Source of the DNA: Vibrio palustris
Lineage (GTDB): Bacteria; Pseudomonadota; Gammaproteobacteria; Enterobacterales; Vibrionaceae
Assembly: GCF_024346995.1 (NCBI RefSeq)
Contig: NZ_AP024888.1
Location: 496,001-560,000 of the forward strand
Direction of reading: 5' to 3'
DNA length: 64,000 nt
The notes below the pieces were generated by a model. That model saw only the letters and a list, made by a program, of their open reading frames with translations. It made no database searches and was not told the DNA's origin. A program made the position numbers and the translations under genes. Numbering within the stretch: position 1 is the first letter of the stretch; the number at the start of each line of letters is the position of its first letter. Positions 1-8,924 of the stretch are shown here, piece by piece.

Positions 1-1
1 G

Positions 2-1486
2 ATGTATGTGAAAGCGTCTGGCTATAAAGGCGCGACCGACTGGATGTCGAAACTCGCCTATACTAATAATGATTCAAGTCGAGATTGGGCCGTACCTTTG
101 GTACGGATGCGGGGTAAATACTTGGATTGGTGTGGTACGACTAGGAACTGTTTTACAGGCGGGCTTGGCGATCTGGATCAAACTCAAGATGAATATTCTT
201 GGGATACCGAGTTTTCGACCCATTTGACCTCTGGTTTGCTGAACTATGGATCAAACGTGACGTATACACAAGTGAGTAAAGCTCGTGGGCAAGAGGCGAA
301 TTATTATTACCTTGATAAAGGCGCAGAAACAGACAGTTTTAATTGTGAAGCTGGCGATCCATCGTGTGTTCCGACGAGCGCGACACGAAGAAAAGTCACC
401 CATCCTGCTTATGATGTTGATATCGATTTCTATAAATATGCACTGTGGGCGGAATATCTAAGACAGATTGGCTCGGTTGAGATACGTGCTGGGTTGCGCT
501 ACTCCTACAATAATTACTTTGAAAACCATAACATTGCGCCGCGTTTAAGCGCCGATTGGGAGTTTTTAGACGACACTTATCTCACTCTTGGGGCGAATCG
601 TTATTACTCAAAATCAGGGTTTAGCTATGCGATTCGTGAGCAAATACCGTACAGTAGCTGTACTGAACGTGAATTAAAAAATGGCAGTGATGGCTCCTAT
701 GGCGGACGCCCAGGTCCTTGGTCTGATACGTGTAAGAGCGGTCGAAGTCAGGATTATTATTCTGCCGATATTAATACGCCATATAGTGATGAAGTATCAG
801 CGGCGATTACCGTGCCCACGTTCTTAGATGGACAATTCCGCGTGAAAACGGTTTATCGCCAAAACCGTGACCAATTGGCAAGCAGTGATCTGCACAAAGA
901 CACGAAGCCGTACTACTATACTCTGACCAATGACGGTAAGACCGATTATTATGAGTATTCTGTAGAGTGGCAGGGAGCGTATGATAATCACGCCTTTTCT
1001 GCTAATGTCACGTGGTCGAAAACGAAAACATTTGGTTACAGCACGTATTTAGCATCTCAAGATAACGTGGATGACGTTGTTTACTATCACGGAAAGACGA
1101 TATCTAGGAGTGAGCTCTTCTCCATGAGTTCTCGTGATAACTTTGCCGCGCCAATAAAAGCGACTGTCGCATGGAATGCAAGGTGGTTAAATGGTGATTT
1201 ACATACAGGGGCTCAGCTTCACTATTTAGGTAAGTATGAAAGTTTGTCTGATACAGGAGACAATTACGAAGACGCAGGTGGGAGTCGCTACGATATCTAC
1301 GATGAAGTAGAGGATAAAGCCTTAACCACGATTTATCTTAATGCGTCGTATCGAGTGTTTAAAAAAGACAATCATCAAGCCCTTGTGACGTTGCGTATCG
1401 ATAACCTGCTGGATGAAACCACGGGGATCAGCTCCGACTATCAAATGGGTAGGGCGTACTGGCTTGGTTTTAGTTACGAGATGTAG
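2..1486 (+). CDS. TonB-dependent receptor, C-terminal part (5' end outside window)
   Basis: This is the C-terminal 494 residues of an outer-membrane TonB-dependent receptor; the plug domain and start lie upstream of the window, so the methionine at base 2 is probably internal. The sequence is rich in alternating aromatic/polar strands typical of a 22-strand barrel, with large Tyr/Asp-rich loops and two Cys pairs (near residues 44/50 and 115/121) that may form loop disulphides. The end reads RAYWLGFSYEM, the usual final beta strand, although the last residue is Met rather than Phe/Trp. The substrate cannot be deduced; the loop style recalls haem-protein or large-siderophore receptors, but this is a guess. 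A strong terminator follows directly. Confidence 0.85.
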   Translation: MYVKASGYKGATDWMSKLAYTNNDSSRDWAVPLVRMRGKYLDWCGTTRNCFTGGLGDLDQTQDEYSWDTEFSTHLTSGLLNYGSNVTYTQVSKARGQEANYYYLDKGAETDSFNCEAGDPSCVPTSATRRKVTHPAYDVDIDFYKYALWAEYLRQIGSVEIRAGLRYSYNNYFENHNIAPRLSADWEFLDDTYLTLGANRYYSKSGFSYAIREQIPYSSCTERELKNGSDGSYGGRPGPWSDTCKSGRSQDYYSADINTPYSDEVSAAITVPTFLDGQFRVKTVYRQNRDQLASSDLHKDTKPYYYTLTNDGKTDYYEYSVEWQGAYDNHAFSANVTWSKTKTFGYSTYLASQDNVDDVVYYHGKTISRSELFSMSSRDNFAAPIKATVAWNARWLNGDLHTGAQLHYLGKYESLSDTGDNYEDAGGSRYDIYDEVEDKALTTIYLNASYRVFKKDNHQALVTLRIDNLLDETTGISSDYQMGRAYWLGFSYEM

Positions 1487-1507
1487 CAGTAAAGGTCATT
1501 CTGAGCT

Positions 1508-1533
1508 AAAAAACCGCCGAAAGGCGGTTTTTT
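1508..1533 (+). terminator. Rho-independent terminator after the TonB receptor
   Basis: Perfect stem AAAAAACCGCC (1508-1518), GAAA tetraloop, then GGCGGTTTTTT (1523-1533). The A-tract and T-tract make it usable from both strands, so it can serve the receptor (+) and also clcA, which arrives from the right on the minus strand. Confidence 0.9.
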
Positions 1534-1595
1534 AGGTAATCAAGGTTGTGAATATAAGGAGAAAGGGGACATGCAGCCCAGAGTTACAGGGTGAT

Positions 1596-3038
1596 TTACT
1601 GTGTTTCTCTTTCCGCATTTGGCGCGTTCGTCACAGCCGGGATTTTTTGCGTTAACGCAAAATCTTGTTGCTGCAGTTTGTCTTTTTTCAAGGTGCGGCG
1701 TAGCAGTTGACTGTATATCGGTTGGCCGCCTAGCATCTGCGCAAAGATAACCGCGCCCAAACTGGTAATAATTAACGGCAAAATAAGGTAGTAATTGTTG
1801 GTCATTTCAATCACGAGTAAGATACCTGTGACAGGTGCGCGAACGGTTGCGGCAAATAATGCGCCCATACCTGCAATGGCGAACATCCCAGGTTCAATGT
1901 CCATTTCAGGAAACATATTGTGTACAATGAGTCCAAAGGCATAACCAAATAATGTGCCGAGTGCAAGCATTGGAGCGAAGATACCCCCTGGTGCGCCTGA
2001 TCCGAAACAGATTAAGGTCGTAACAATGCGCCCAACAAACAACAGCAACAAGAAACCGGCCGCATAGCCACCTTCGGTAATATTCGGAATTAACCAAATA
2101 CCGCCACCAGTAATTTGTGGCATATATAGCAACATTAAACCAAAGCATCCACCAATTGAGCCGCCGACTAATAAAAATCGTTTGCGATTATTGTGGTGTA
2201 ATTGAGAGAAAAAATCTTGTGATTTGGTAATTAAGCTATTAAAGATAACGCCAAAAATTCCAAATAATACCCCAAGTAATAAAAACAAACTCAGTGAAGT
2301 CAGTTCTGGGGCATGATATTGCGGCATAGTAATAACCGCGGCTTGGCCGTTAATATAACGGAAAACAATATTGGCCATGACAGCGGAAATAATAACGGCT
2401 TTAATTGAAATCAGTGTATAACGAAATTGCGGGCGCATTTCTTCGACCACAAACATTATTCCAGCAAGGGGCGCATTAAATGCGGCGGTTAAACCACCAG
2501 CCGCCCCTGCGGCGAGTAGGGAGTGACGGGTATCTTGGTTACGAACACGGAAGATATCTGAAATCATTCGCCCAATCGCTCCGCCCATTTGCACCGTAGG
2601 ACCTTCACGTCCGAGTACCATGCCGGAGCCCAATGCGCCCATGCCTCCGAAAAATTTCACTGGTATCACGCGCCACCAACGAACAGGCCGCATACCGTCC
2701 ATTGCTCCTTCAATTTCCGGAATACCTGAGCCTGCGGCTTCAGGGCAAAAACGGTGCGTGAGATAATAGCCAATAATGGCTAGGATGGCACTAATAAGAA
2801 AAGCGGCGAGACCAAGAGGAAGCATACTGACAATTTGATTGGACAACCATTCGGTGCGGTTGTCTGAGACAAGATGAACGGCTTTTTGAAAATAACTGCC
2901 GATTAAGCCTGATAATAAGCCAACAATAACAGAGAGCAATAAGACGGATATGGGTTTTTTATCGATAGAGAGAAATTGATTGATGGTATCTTTTGGAACT
3001 TTGTGTAATAGACTGTGCGTTATCTCTCGGGCGGTCAT
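1596..3038 (-). CDS. clcA: H+/Cl- exchange transporter ClcA
   Basis: CLC-family inner-membrane antiporter exchanging two chloride ions for one proton, in enterobacteria linked to extreme acid resistance. At 480 residues it has the usual family length. Visible signatures: GSGIPEIEG at residues 103-111 (chloride-binding loop), GREGP at 143-147 with the gating glutamate E145, EEMRPQFRY beginning at 199 containing the internal proton glutamate (E200, equivalent to E. coli E203), GSGAPGGIFAP in the second half, and the Tyr of QPIYSQLL near the end (equivalent to Y445). Both E residues are present, so this is predicted to be an antiporter rather than a channel. It is divergent from yeiR and has no obvious operon partner. 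Confidence 0.95.
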   Translation of the reverse strand: MTAREITHSLLHKVPKDTINQFLSIDKKPISVLLLSVIVGLLSGLIGSYFQKAVHLVSDNRTEWLSNQIVSMLPLGLAAFLISAILAIIGYYLTHRFCPEAAGSGIPEIEGAMDGMRPVRWWRVIPVKFFGGMGALGSGMVLGREGPTVQMGGAIGRMISDIFRVRNQDTRHSLLAAGAAGGLTAAFNAPLAGIMFVVEEMRPQFRYTLISIKAVIISAVMANIVFRYINGQAAVITMPQYHAPELTSLSLFLLLGVLFGIFGVIFNSLITKSQDFFSQLHHNNRKRFLLVGGSIGGCFGLMLLYMPQITGGGIWLIPNITEGGYAAGFLLLLFVGRIVTTLICFGSGAPGGIFAPMLALGTLFGYAFGLIVHNMFPEMDIEPGMFAIAGMGALFAATVRAPVTGILLVIEMTNNYYLILPLIITSLGAVIFAQMLGGQPIYSQLLRRTLKKDKLQQQDFALTQKIPAVTNAPNAERETQ

Positions 3039-3344
3039 TATCAGTTAAGCCTTTTGGTGTTGACGTGGTGAATTCAGGGATTCAATTTCGATTATACGCT
3101 TGTCATGCCATTACCAAACCACGATATATGGAATGTTCGATTGCAAATTTGATGAAATAAGCGCGTAGTATGGCATGAAAAATACGATCTCCGTATCAAA
3201 GTAATCGTTATTATCAAATATAAGTACAAAAATACCTTGTTTGTGATCAACGAAAGTAAACACACCGTAAAAATATGCGTTGCCAAACTGAAAATGGTGC
3301 TTCTTAGGTGATTTCGTTATACTCGTCACATAAAGGAGAACACT
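3039..3344. other. Divergent clcA-yeiR intergenic region
   Basis: AT-rich region separating two divergently transcribed genes. Short open frames here have no ribosome site or recognisable content and I discount them. The yeiR side has a plausible -10 (TATACT, 3318-3323) and a good ribosome site (AAAGGAG, 3332-3338). I looked for a Zur operator, often found before COG0523 genes, and saw only a GTTATA half-site near the -10, which is not enough to call one. Confidence 0.5.
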
Positions 3345-4340
3345 ATGCCAAATAAGATACCGACCAATATCATTACAGGATTTTTGGGCGCCGGAAAAAC
3401 CACAACTATTTTACACCTTCTAGAACAAAAGCCAGTGCATGAAAAGTGGGTGGTGCTTGTGAATGAGTTTGGTGAAATAGGTATTGATGGAGCCATGATG
3501 ACCGAGCAGGGCGCATGGATTAAAGAAGTGCCTGGTGGCTGTTTATGTTGTACGGCGGGTGTGCCGATGTCGGTCGCACTGACCGCTTTGTTAAGAGAAC
3601 AACCCGATCGCTTATTAATCGAACCGACAGGATTAGGCCATCCTAAAGAAGTGATTGCCAAACTCATCGCGCCGCAATACATCGATTATGTCGAGCTGAA
3701 AGCGACAGTCGCGCTGGTGGACGCGCGCCAATTAAGTGATGAAAACTATACGCGTATTGCAACCTTTAATGACCAATTAGACTGTGCCGATATTGTCATG
3801 ATGAGCAAAGCTGATATGGCAAGTGATGATGACAACGCTCGATTCGCCGAGTGGATTACACAGCAAACACCGGTAAAGTTATTTAGTGGCCCGCTGAAAC
3901 AAGGCCAGTTACCACTAGAGCTTTTAGACATGCCACGTATTGAGGGTAGCGCGTCGACACATATCGATTCGCATCATCATGAGCATGCCTTAGAAGAGCC
4001 GCAGTTTGTAATTCCGCCAGGAGAGGCATTTATTCGCCGTGAAAACCAGGCGGATGGGTTTTATAGTTGTGGTTGGTTGTTCGGTGCGGAATACGAGTTT
4101 ACGTTTGATGATATTTTTTCTGTGTTTAACGACTTAACGGCAGAGCGAGTGAAAGCTGTTGTGAATACTGACGAGGGTTGCTATGCATTTAATGTTTCTG
4201 ATGGTGTGGTATCAGTCAATGAGTTGAGCTTAACCGGATTTGAAACACGGATAGAAGTTATCGATCGACAGTTAATGCCTTGGGACGATTTAGAGGCGCT
4301 GTTGCTATGTCTTGCCGGGGTGACAACGCCTGCATCGTAG
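3345..4340 (+). CDS. yeiR: YeiR-type COG0523/CobW zinc-binding GTPase
   Basis: G3E-family P-loop GTPase thought to act as a metal (zinc) chaperone in the cytoplasm. Walker A is GFLGAGKTT near residues 11-19; the metal-binding CxCC motif is GGCLCCTAG near 64-72; the IEPTGLGHP signature follows. A His-rich stretch (HIDSHHHEH, about residues 206-214) precedes the C-terminal CobW domain. Length (331) and local phrases such as VLVNEFGEIGIDGA match E. coli YeiR (328 residues) better than YjiA, which is why I use that name. It stands alone, divergent from clcA, and converges on ylqF across a shared terminator. Confidence 0.88.
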   Translation: MPNKIPTNIITGFLGAGKTTTILHLLEQKPVHEKWVVLVNEFGEIGIDGAMMTEQGAWIKEVPGGCLCCTAGVPMSVALTALLREQPDRLLIEPTGLGHPKEVIAKLIAPQYIDYVELKATVALVDARQLSDENYTRIATFNDQLDCADIVMMSKADMASDDDNARFAEWITQQTPVKLFSGPLKQGQLPLELLDMPRIEGSASTHIDSHHHEHALEEPQFVIPPGEAFIRRENQADGFYSCGWLFGAEYEFTFDDIFSVFNDLTAERVKAVVNTDEGCYAFNVSDGVVSVNELSLTGFETRIEVIDRQLMPWDDLEALLLCLAGVTTPAS

Positions 4341-4421
4341 AATGATAGGTATGCATTCCTGCATAGTGTGACTAAGACACGACTCTGGTGGAGTTAAGTC
4401 TCAGTAATCGAACGTCAATAA

Positions 4422-4447
4422 AAAAGTGACGCCTTCGCGTCACTTTT
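4422..4447. terminator. Bidirectional terminator between yeiR and ylqF
   Basis: Perfect stem AAAAGTGACGC (4422-4432), CTTC loop, GCGTCACTTTT (4437-4447). It lies between two convergent genes and carries A and T tracts on both flanks, as expected for a shared terminator. Confidence 0.9.
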
Positions 4448-4490
4448 ATCAATCAAGCTTGTCAAATTGTTTTCATAACGCCTGTTTGGA

Positions 4491-5435
4491 TTAGCGTTTA
4501 TTACGTAAATAACGCTTGCGACGTTCTTCTTTAATTCTCGCTTTATCTTCTGCTTTTTGCGCCGCTTCAATTTCGACTTGCACCAGTTCATCGGTGATCA
4601 TTTCTGGTCGCTCTAACGTGATTTGTCCTAAAATACCTTGGCGCAATTCGTGCAAAAGAATTTCGGATGCTTTGTGTAAATCAACGCGGCCACCTGCACG
4701 CAGTGCGCCGCGTTTACGACCAATCGCTTCCATCCACTCGATATCCGATTGGGGCGCTTCTTCTAATTGATAACGTTCCATTAAACGTTCTGGGTAATAT
4801 TCGGCAAGATATTCAACCGTATAAAAAGCAACTTCATCGTATTCCATTGCGGTATCTTTTATCGCACCTGTAGCCGCAAGGCGAAAACCACTGTGTGGGT
4901 TTTCGACTTTAGGCCATAGAATCCCGGGAGTGTCCGATAACACCATACCGTTTTGTAAATTAATGCGCTGCTGACGGCGAGTCACTGCGGGTTGGTTACC
5001 GGTTTGCGCGATAGTGCGTCCGGCAAGGCTATTAATGATCGTGGATTTGCCAACATTTGGAATCCCCATGATCATGGTGCGAATGTTTTTACCTATTTCT
5101 TCGCGATGTGGGGCAAGTTTGCGGCACAATTCCATGATTTTGGTTACTTCAGAGGCTTGAGACGTCGTGATAGCCATGGCTTTCACGCCTTGCTCTTGTT
5201 CTAAATGCTCAATCCATAACTCTGTGGTTTTATGATCGGCTAAATCACGTTTATTCAAGACTTTGACAACGGGTTTGTCTCCACGTAGTGATGAAATCAG
5301 CGGGTTTTCACTACTAAACGGTATACGGGCATCCAAGACTTCAATGATAACATCGATTTGTGGAATGACTTCTTCGATTTCTTTACGAGCTTTATGCATA
5401 TGACCCGGAAACCATTGAATTTTATTGCTAATCAT
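4491..5435 (-). CDS. ylqF: Ribosome biogenesis GTPase YlqF (RbgA)
   Basis: Circularly permuted GTPase of 314 residues that acts in assembly of the large ribosomal subunit in bacteria where it has been studied. The motif order is diagnostic: the G4 motif NKRD comes first (about residues 61-64), followed by the P-loop GIPNVGKST (about 124-132) and the G3 motif DTPG (about 173-176). The N-terminus starts with QWFPGHMHKARKEI, the typical YlqF opening. A C-terminal basic tail (KEERRKRYLRNKR) probably binds RNA. It is the only gene in its transcription unit here. Confidence 0.93.
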   Translation of the reverse strand: MISNKIQWFPGHMHKARKEIEEVIPQIDVIIEVLDARIPFSSENPLISSLRGDKPVVKVLNKRDLADHKTTELWIEHLEQEQGVKAMAITTSQASEVTKIMELCRKLAPHREEIGKNIRTMIMGIPNVGKSTIINSLAGRTIAQTGNQPAVTRRQQRINLQNGMVLSDTPGILWPKVENPHSGFRLAATGAIKDTAMEYDEVAFYTVEYLAEYYPERLMERYQLEEAPQSDIEWMEAIGRKRGALRAGGRVDLHKASEILLHELRQGILGQITLERPEMITDELVQVEIEAAQKAEDKARIKEERRKRYLRNKR

Positions 5436-5720
5436 TTGAAAGATATACCTTTATTTATTAAGGTTAAGCGGGTGAAATACCCCCAGCTGGCACGGATAGA
5501 GCCGACTCTATACTCATTGCCCAAAAGGCCCTATTTACCGCCCATTGCCACAACCATATTTGATGTGATCATATTAACATTTTATAGTTTGGACGAAAAC
5601 GCTGATGGTAAGTATTCATGGGACATGTTTGTTTAGAGTATGAGTGAGCCTGCTTAGCGCATCTCATCCAATGCGAATAGTTTGATAAAAGATCGCTCTC
5701 ACAAAAGTTTTGCAAGCGCA

Positions 5721-5749
5721 TTGACGACTTGCATGACTATGATTAATGT
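5721..5749 (+). promoter_or_regulatory. Putative sigma-70 promoter for a short transcript
   Basis: TTGACG (5721-5726), a 17-base spacer, then TAATGT (5744-5749): five of six -35 positions and four of six -10 positions match the consensus, with ideal spacing. A start near 5756 would lead straight into the strong hairpin at 5787-5837 with almost no other sequence between, so this promoter either makes a very short RNA or the attenuated leader of the esterase gene. Confidence 0.5.
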
Positions 5750-5755
5750 TTTTAG

Positions 5756-5837
5756 CATTATAACGGATTGTTACCATTTATTGGGCAAAACCCGAGACGA
5801 TGTTAGTACTATTTCTGACGTCGTCTCGGGTTTTTTT
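5756..5837 (+). ncRNA. Candidate small RNA or attenuated leader ending in a very strong hairpin
   Basis: A predicted transcript of about 80 nt from the promoter just upstream to the terminator. The terminator is exceptionally long: AAACCCGAGACGA (5788-5800) continues as TGTTAG, an 8-nt loop TACTATTT (5807-5814), then CTGACG and TCGTCTCGGG followed by seven T (5831-5837). About 20 pairs form, two of them G-U. The downstream esterase start is only about 60 nt away, so conditional read-through (attenuation) is as likely as a free-standing RNA. I do not recognise it as any known family. Confidence 0.4.
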
Positions 5838-5898
5838 GTAGATAAAGCCGAGGTAGTCCGGCAATCAAAATATTCGAACAGATAATTTGGGTGAAGGT

Positions 5899-7563
5899 AT
5901 GATATTGAATCTGGTAACAAAGCTGAAAAATTCAGCTATATGTGCGCTACTCTCTTGTGTCGCGTTTAATGTAAGTGCGATGGATAAACGCGTAGATTTA
6001 CCGCAGGGTCACGTAGTCGGAGTGAATAACGCACAAGAGACCGTCAATCAATGGTTGGGAGTGCAATATGCGCAACAGCCTGTCGGAAAGCGACGTTGGC
6101 AAGCGCCGCACCCACTGCCTCAGTCGGACAATACCTACCAAGCCAATAAACTGGGCCATCAATGTACCCAAAATGGTAAGAAAGGCGTCGTGGGGCAGGA
6201 AAGCTGTTTAAGCTTAAATATTTATCGACCGAATAACGATGAAACATTGCCGGTACTGGTTTATTTTCATGGCGGTAATAACCAAACGGGCAATGCATCA
6301 CAGCTTAATCCAGATACCTTTGTTAATGATTTGAATGCCGTTGTCGTGACCGTGAATTATCGATTAGGTCCATTAGGATTCAATCCACTCAATGTATTAA
6401 AAACGCAGGATAAAGCACAGGCATCCGGTAATTTTTCTCTTTTAGATCAGGCCCAGTCTTTAGATTGGATCAAAGACAATATTGCGCAATTTGGCGGGAA
6501 TCCCGAGAATGTTACGGTATCAGGCTTTTCTGCCGGTGGCCGTGATGTGATGGCGATGCTCATTTCGCCTATTTTTAAACATAAGTTTCAGCATGCGATA
6601 GTATTTAGTGGTGGCATGACAACTGCCGATGTTGGTAAGAGCCAAGCTATTTTCGCCAAAAGAATCGCGCATTTAGCCGTGCAAAAAGGGGTTAAGCCGG
6701 ATGAAAGCAGTGCTCGTAAATGGCTTAAAGGTAAATCATCATCGGCGAAACAGTTTCTATATTCGTTATCTGATGCCGACTTAGTAAAATGTTTCCCTGA
6801 AGCGGGTATTCGTATGAGCCGTTTCCCTCATTTATATCGCGATGGTTATGTGTTGCCTAAAGACGGCTTTGCCACCCAGGCGTACAATTCAGTGCCTATT
6901 ATGATGTTTACTGGGAAAAATGAATTTTCTTTTTTTGCCTTGTCAGATCCTTACTTTGCCCAAAAATCGATCTTAACGAATACCGAGCATTATTTAGATT
7001 ATCAATTTGTCTTTAAATACGGCGGTATGCTGTATAAGCGCTTCAATGTAGAACGTTCTGCTAGCCAAATGATCGATGCCTATGATGCGCCCATTTATAC
7101 CAGTGAAGTTAATTATGGGGCGAATGCACAAATTGCAGGGAAGAGTTTTAAAAAATTCGGTTCATTCCATGGCGTTTATCTACCATTGCTGGATAGTTCC
7201 ATGGCGCCATCACCGTTTGCACCAGGGTATAAGCAAGAAGGTGCTCGTAAATTGGCGAGTATCATGAAACGTCAGTTGACTTCCTTTATTCATAATGGCC
7301 AGCCGAGTGTGTCGATTACGCCGCAGTGGGGCCCATGGAATCAAACCAGTAAAGCGAGAGGCCAATCGATCTACGTGATGGACGCCAATAAAAAAGCGGC
7401 AATTACGTATTTATCATCCACAGATTATTCGGATGAAGACGTCTTCAACATGATGAAAAGTGACGTATCGCTTTCTGAAAAGAAAAAATCTTTTTTAATC
7501 AGACACGTGTTAAATGGACGCTGGTTCAGTCAAACCATTGACCGATTAGAATCGGCTCAGTAA
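5899..7563 (+). CDS. Exported type B carboxylesterase family protein
   Basis: Alpha/beta hydrolase of the carboxylesterase/para-nitrobenzyl esterase family, about 555 residues, the usual length. A signal peptide is visible (hydrophobic ICALLSCVAFNVSA before MDKRVD), so it is probably periplasmic or secreted. The first family signature appears as ESCLSLNIY in place of EDCLYLNVY. The nucleophile elbow reads GFSAGG with Ser near residue 211; most relatives have GESAGG. A candidate catalytic His is in GSFHGVYLP. I chose the ATG at 5899 rather than the TTG 12 bases upstream; a TTG at 5905 has the better-spaced ribosome site (GAAGG) and is an alternative. Natural substrate unknown. Confidence 0.82.
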   Translation: MILNLVTKLKNSAICALLSCVAFNVSAMDKRVDLPQGHVVGVNNAQETVNQWLGVQYAQQPVGKRRWQAPHPLPQSDNTYQANKLGHQCTQNGKKGVVGQESCLSLNIYRPNNDETLPVLVYFHGGNNQTGNASQLNPDTFVNDLNAVVVTVNYRLGPLGFNPLNVLKTQDKAQASGNFSLLDQAQSLDWIKDNIAQFGGNPENVTVSGFSAGGRDVMAMLISPIFKHKFQHAIVFSGGMTTADVGKSQAIFAKRIAHLAVQKGVKPDESSARKWLKGKSSSAKQFLYSLSDADLVKCFPEAGIRMSRFPHLYRDGYVLPKDGFATQAYNSVPIMMFTGKNEFSFFALSDPYFAQKSILTNTEHYLDYQFVFKYGGMLYKRFNVERSASQMIDAYDAPIYTSEVNYGANAQIAGKSFKKFGSFHGVYLPLLDSSMAPSPFAPGYKQEGARKLASIMKRQLTSFIHNGQPSVSITPQWGPWNQTSKARGQSIYVMDANKKAAITYLSSTDYSDEDVFNMMKSDVSLSEKKKSFLIRHVLNGRWFSQTIDRLESAQ

Positions 7564-7600
7564 TCACACCACGTCCAGCCAGTGCAACTAATGTGATTCG

Positions 7601-7630
7601 GCGTAGTATCTAATGACTTAGGTACTACGC
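7601..7630 (+). terminator. Weak terminator-like hairpin after the esterase
   Basis: GCGTAGTATC (7601-7610), 10-nt loop, GGTACTACGC (7621-7630), ten pairs with one G-U. It lies about 40 bases past the esterase stop. No T-run follows (CTTTCTCTC), so termination would be weak or factor-assisted. Confidence 0.45.
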
Positions 7631-8361
7631 TGCCTTTCTCTCTGCTTATATACCTTGCTTTGTGCCATAGCACGATTGCATATTGAGTGTTTATCATAAA
7701 CCACCAATGATGTGTTGCTACGTCCATAGATCATTCTAAAACCTATCCTATTAAGGCGCTTGGCCGAGCGTCTATACGCTAGACACAGCATGCAAAATAT
7801 AATGGTGATAATTTTGTTGACGTATTACTTTTGGTATCTATGTTGCAGCTGTCATTAACCACCTATAAATACATGTTTAAATTAATGTTTTACATTATTC
7901 ACATGAGTGACGCGAAGGTTTAAATGTCGAGCGCGGTGAATTCGCAATGTCGACTAGGTTGCCTGTATTGACGTGAAATACGGGATTATTGAGCACAAAT
8001 GCCAGTGTTGATGTCCGGAATGTAACGTTTATCCGTTTGACCTATTCATAGAATAAATATGAAAGAAAATACAAAACGGTGAGAGTCATTGACCAGATGT
8101 CATGGCCCCAATGTAATTTTATATTCCTTGCATTTTTATTGGTGATACCTCTCACAATAACTTTGTTTTAATGCCTTTCTCTGTCTTATTTATGATAAAA
8201 CCATGACTTTAACATGACATTGTGCGCAAAAATTCTAATTCTATTTAGAGCTTATTATCAATGCTCGGCTTGATACCTGAGAGCAATAGACATTGTATTT
8301 AAATGCGTTAATCGTGAATTTTTGGTTTTTATGCTCAATGATGAAAAGGAGCGCCCAAAGT
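7631..8361. other. Long gene-free stretch upstream of an unknown gene pair
   Basis: About 700 bases with no reading frame I can support. It contains a promoter-like TTGACG (7817-7822), 16-base spacer, TATGTT (7839-7844), some 500 bases ahead of the next likely start; if real it would give a long 5' leader. The last 150 bases before the next gene are very AT-rich. I see no structured RNA of a known family. Confidence 0.4.
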
Positions 8362-8907
8362 ATGAATTATGATGATCTCTCAGTAGGAAAGTCTCGTGAC
8401 GATATAGGCACTATGCTTGTTGTCGATCAAATCACTCGTGATGTCGTGCGCCAAATAGATTCGTTACTTACATCGCATCAAGAGTTAATTATCGTTGAAC
8501 CAGAGCTTTGCCTTTCTAATCCCGTGATAGCTCACCTTATACTTGAGCGATTACAAATCTTATCATCTGGTATCAAAAAGCTGACATTCGTAACGCAGAC
8601 TCCCTCGAACAATCTAGAGTCTGATTATTATGAGCAATTTATGGAACGTTACCAGTTCCTACCTACCATAGAGTTACTTGTGTTATCGGAATCTGAAGAG
8701 ATTGAATGTTGCCTGATAACCAGCAGTAAGGTTTTAAAAGTGAATGCAAAGAGTAAACCACGTACCTTTAATCTAAACGCAGACAAGCCTTGCGTATTAG
8801 AGACATGCAATGCGGCTCAACGCGTGATATTAAGCCAAATTATTCAGCAGCTTATTGATGAAAATGAACATCAGATGGTGGTTTTTGAGACCCATTATAT
8901 TAATTAA
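8362..8907 (+). CDS. Unrecognised protein, first gene of a two-gene unit
   Basis: I do not recognise this 181-residue protein. It is soluble, acidic, with no signal peptide or membrane segment. The N-terminal half has the alternating hydrophobic pattern of an alpha/beta fold (TMLVVDQIT, ELIIVEPEL, IKKLTFVTQT), followed by IELLVLSES. I place the start at 8362 because AAGGAG lies about 10 bases upstream; earlier in-frame methionines at 8338-8344 and one near 8293 have poorer sites and would add a hydrophobic LIVNFWFLCS stretch. The stop is only 17 bases before the likely start of the next gene, so the two are probably cotranscribed and functionally linked. Confidence 0.6.
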   Translation: MNYDDLSVGKSRDDIGTMLVVDQITRDVVRQIDSLLTSHQELIIVEPELCLSNPVIAHLILERLQILSSGIKKLTFVTQTPSNNLESDYYEQFMERYQFLPTIELLVLSESEEIECCLITSSKVLKVNAKSKPRTFNLNADKPCVLETCNAAQRVILSQIIQQLIDENEHQMVVFETHYIN

Positions 8908-8924
8908 GCTAAGCGGTGATGGTA

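Noticed and set aside
5358..5636. Short plus-strand frame overlapping the ylqF start
   Set aside because: No ribosome site and mostly antisense to ylqF; treated as a shadow.
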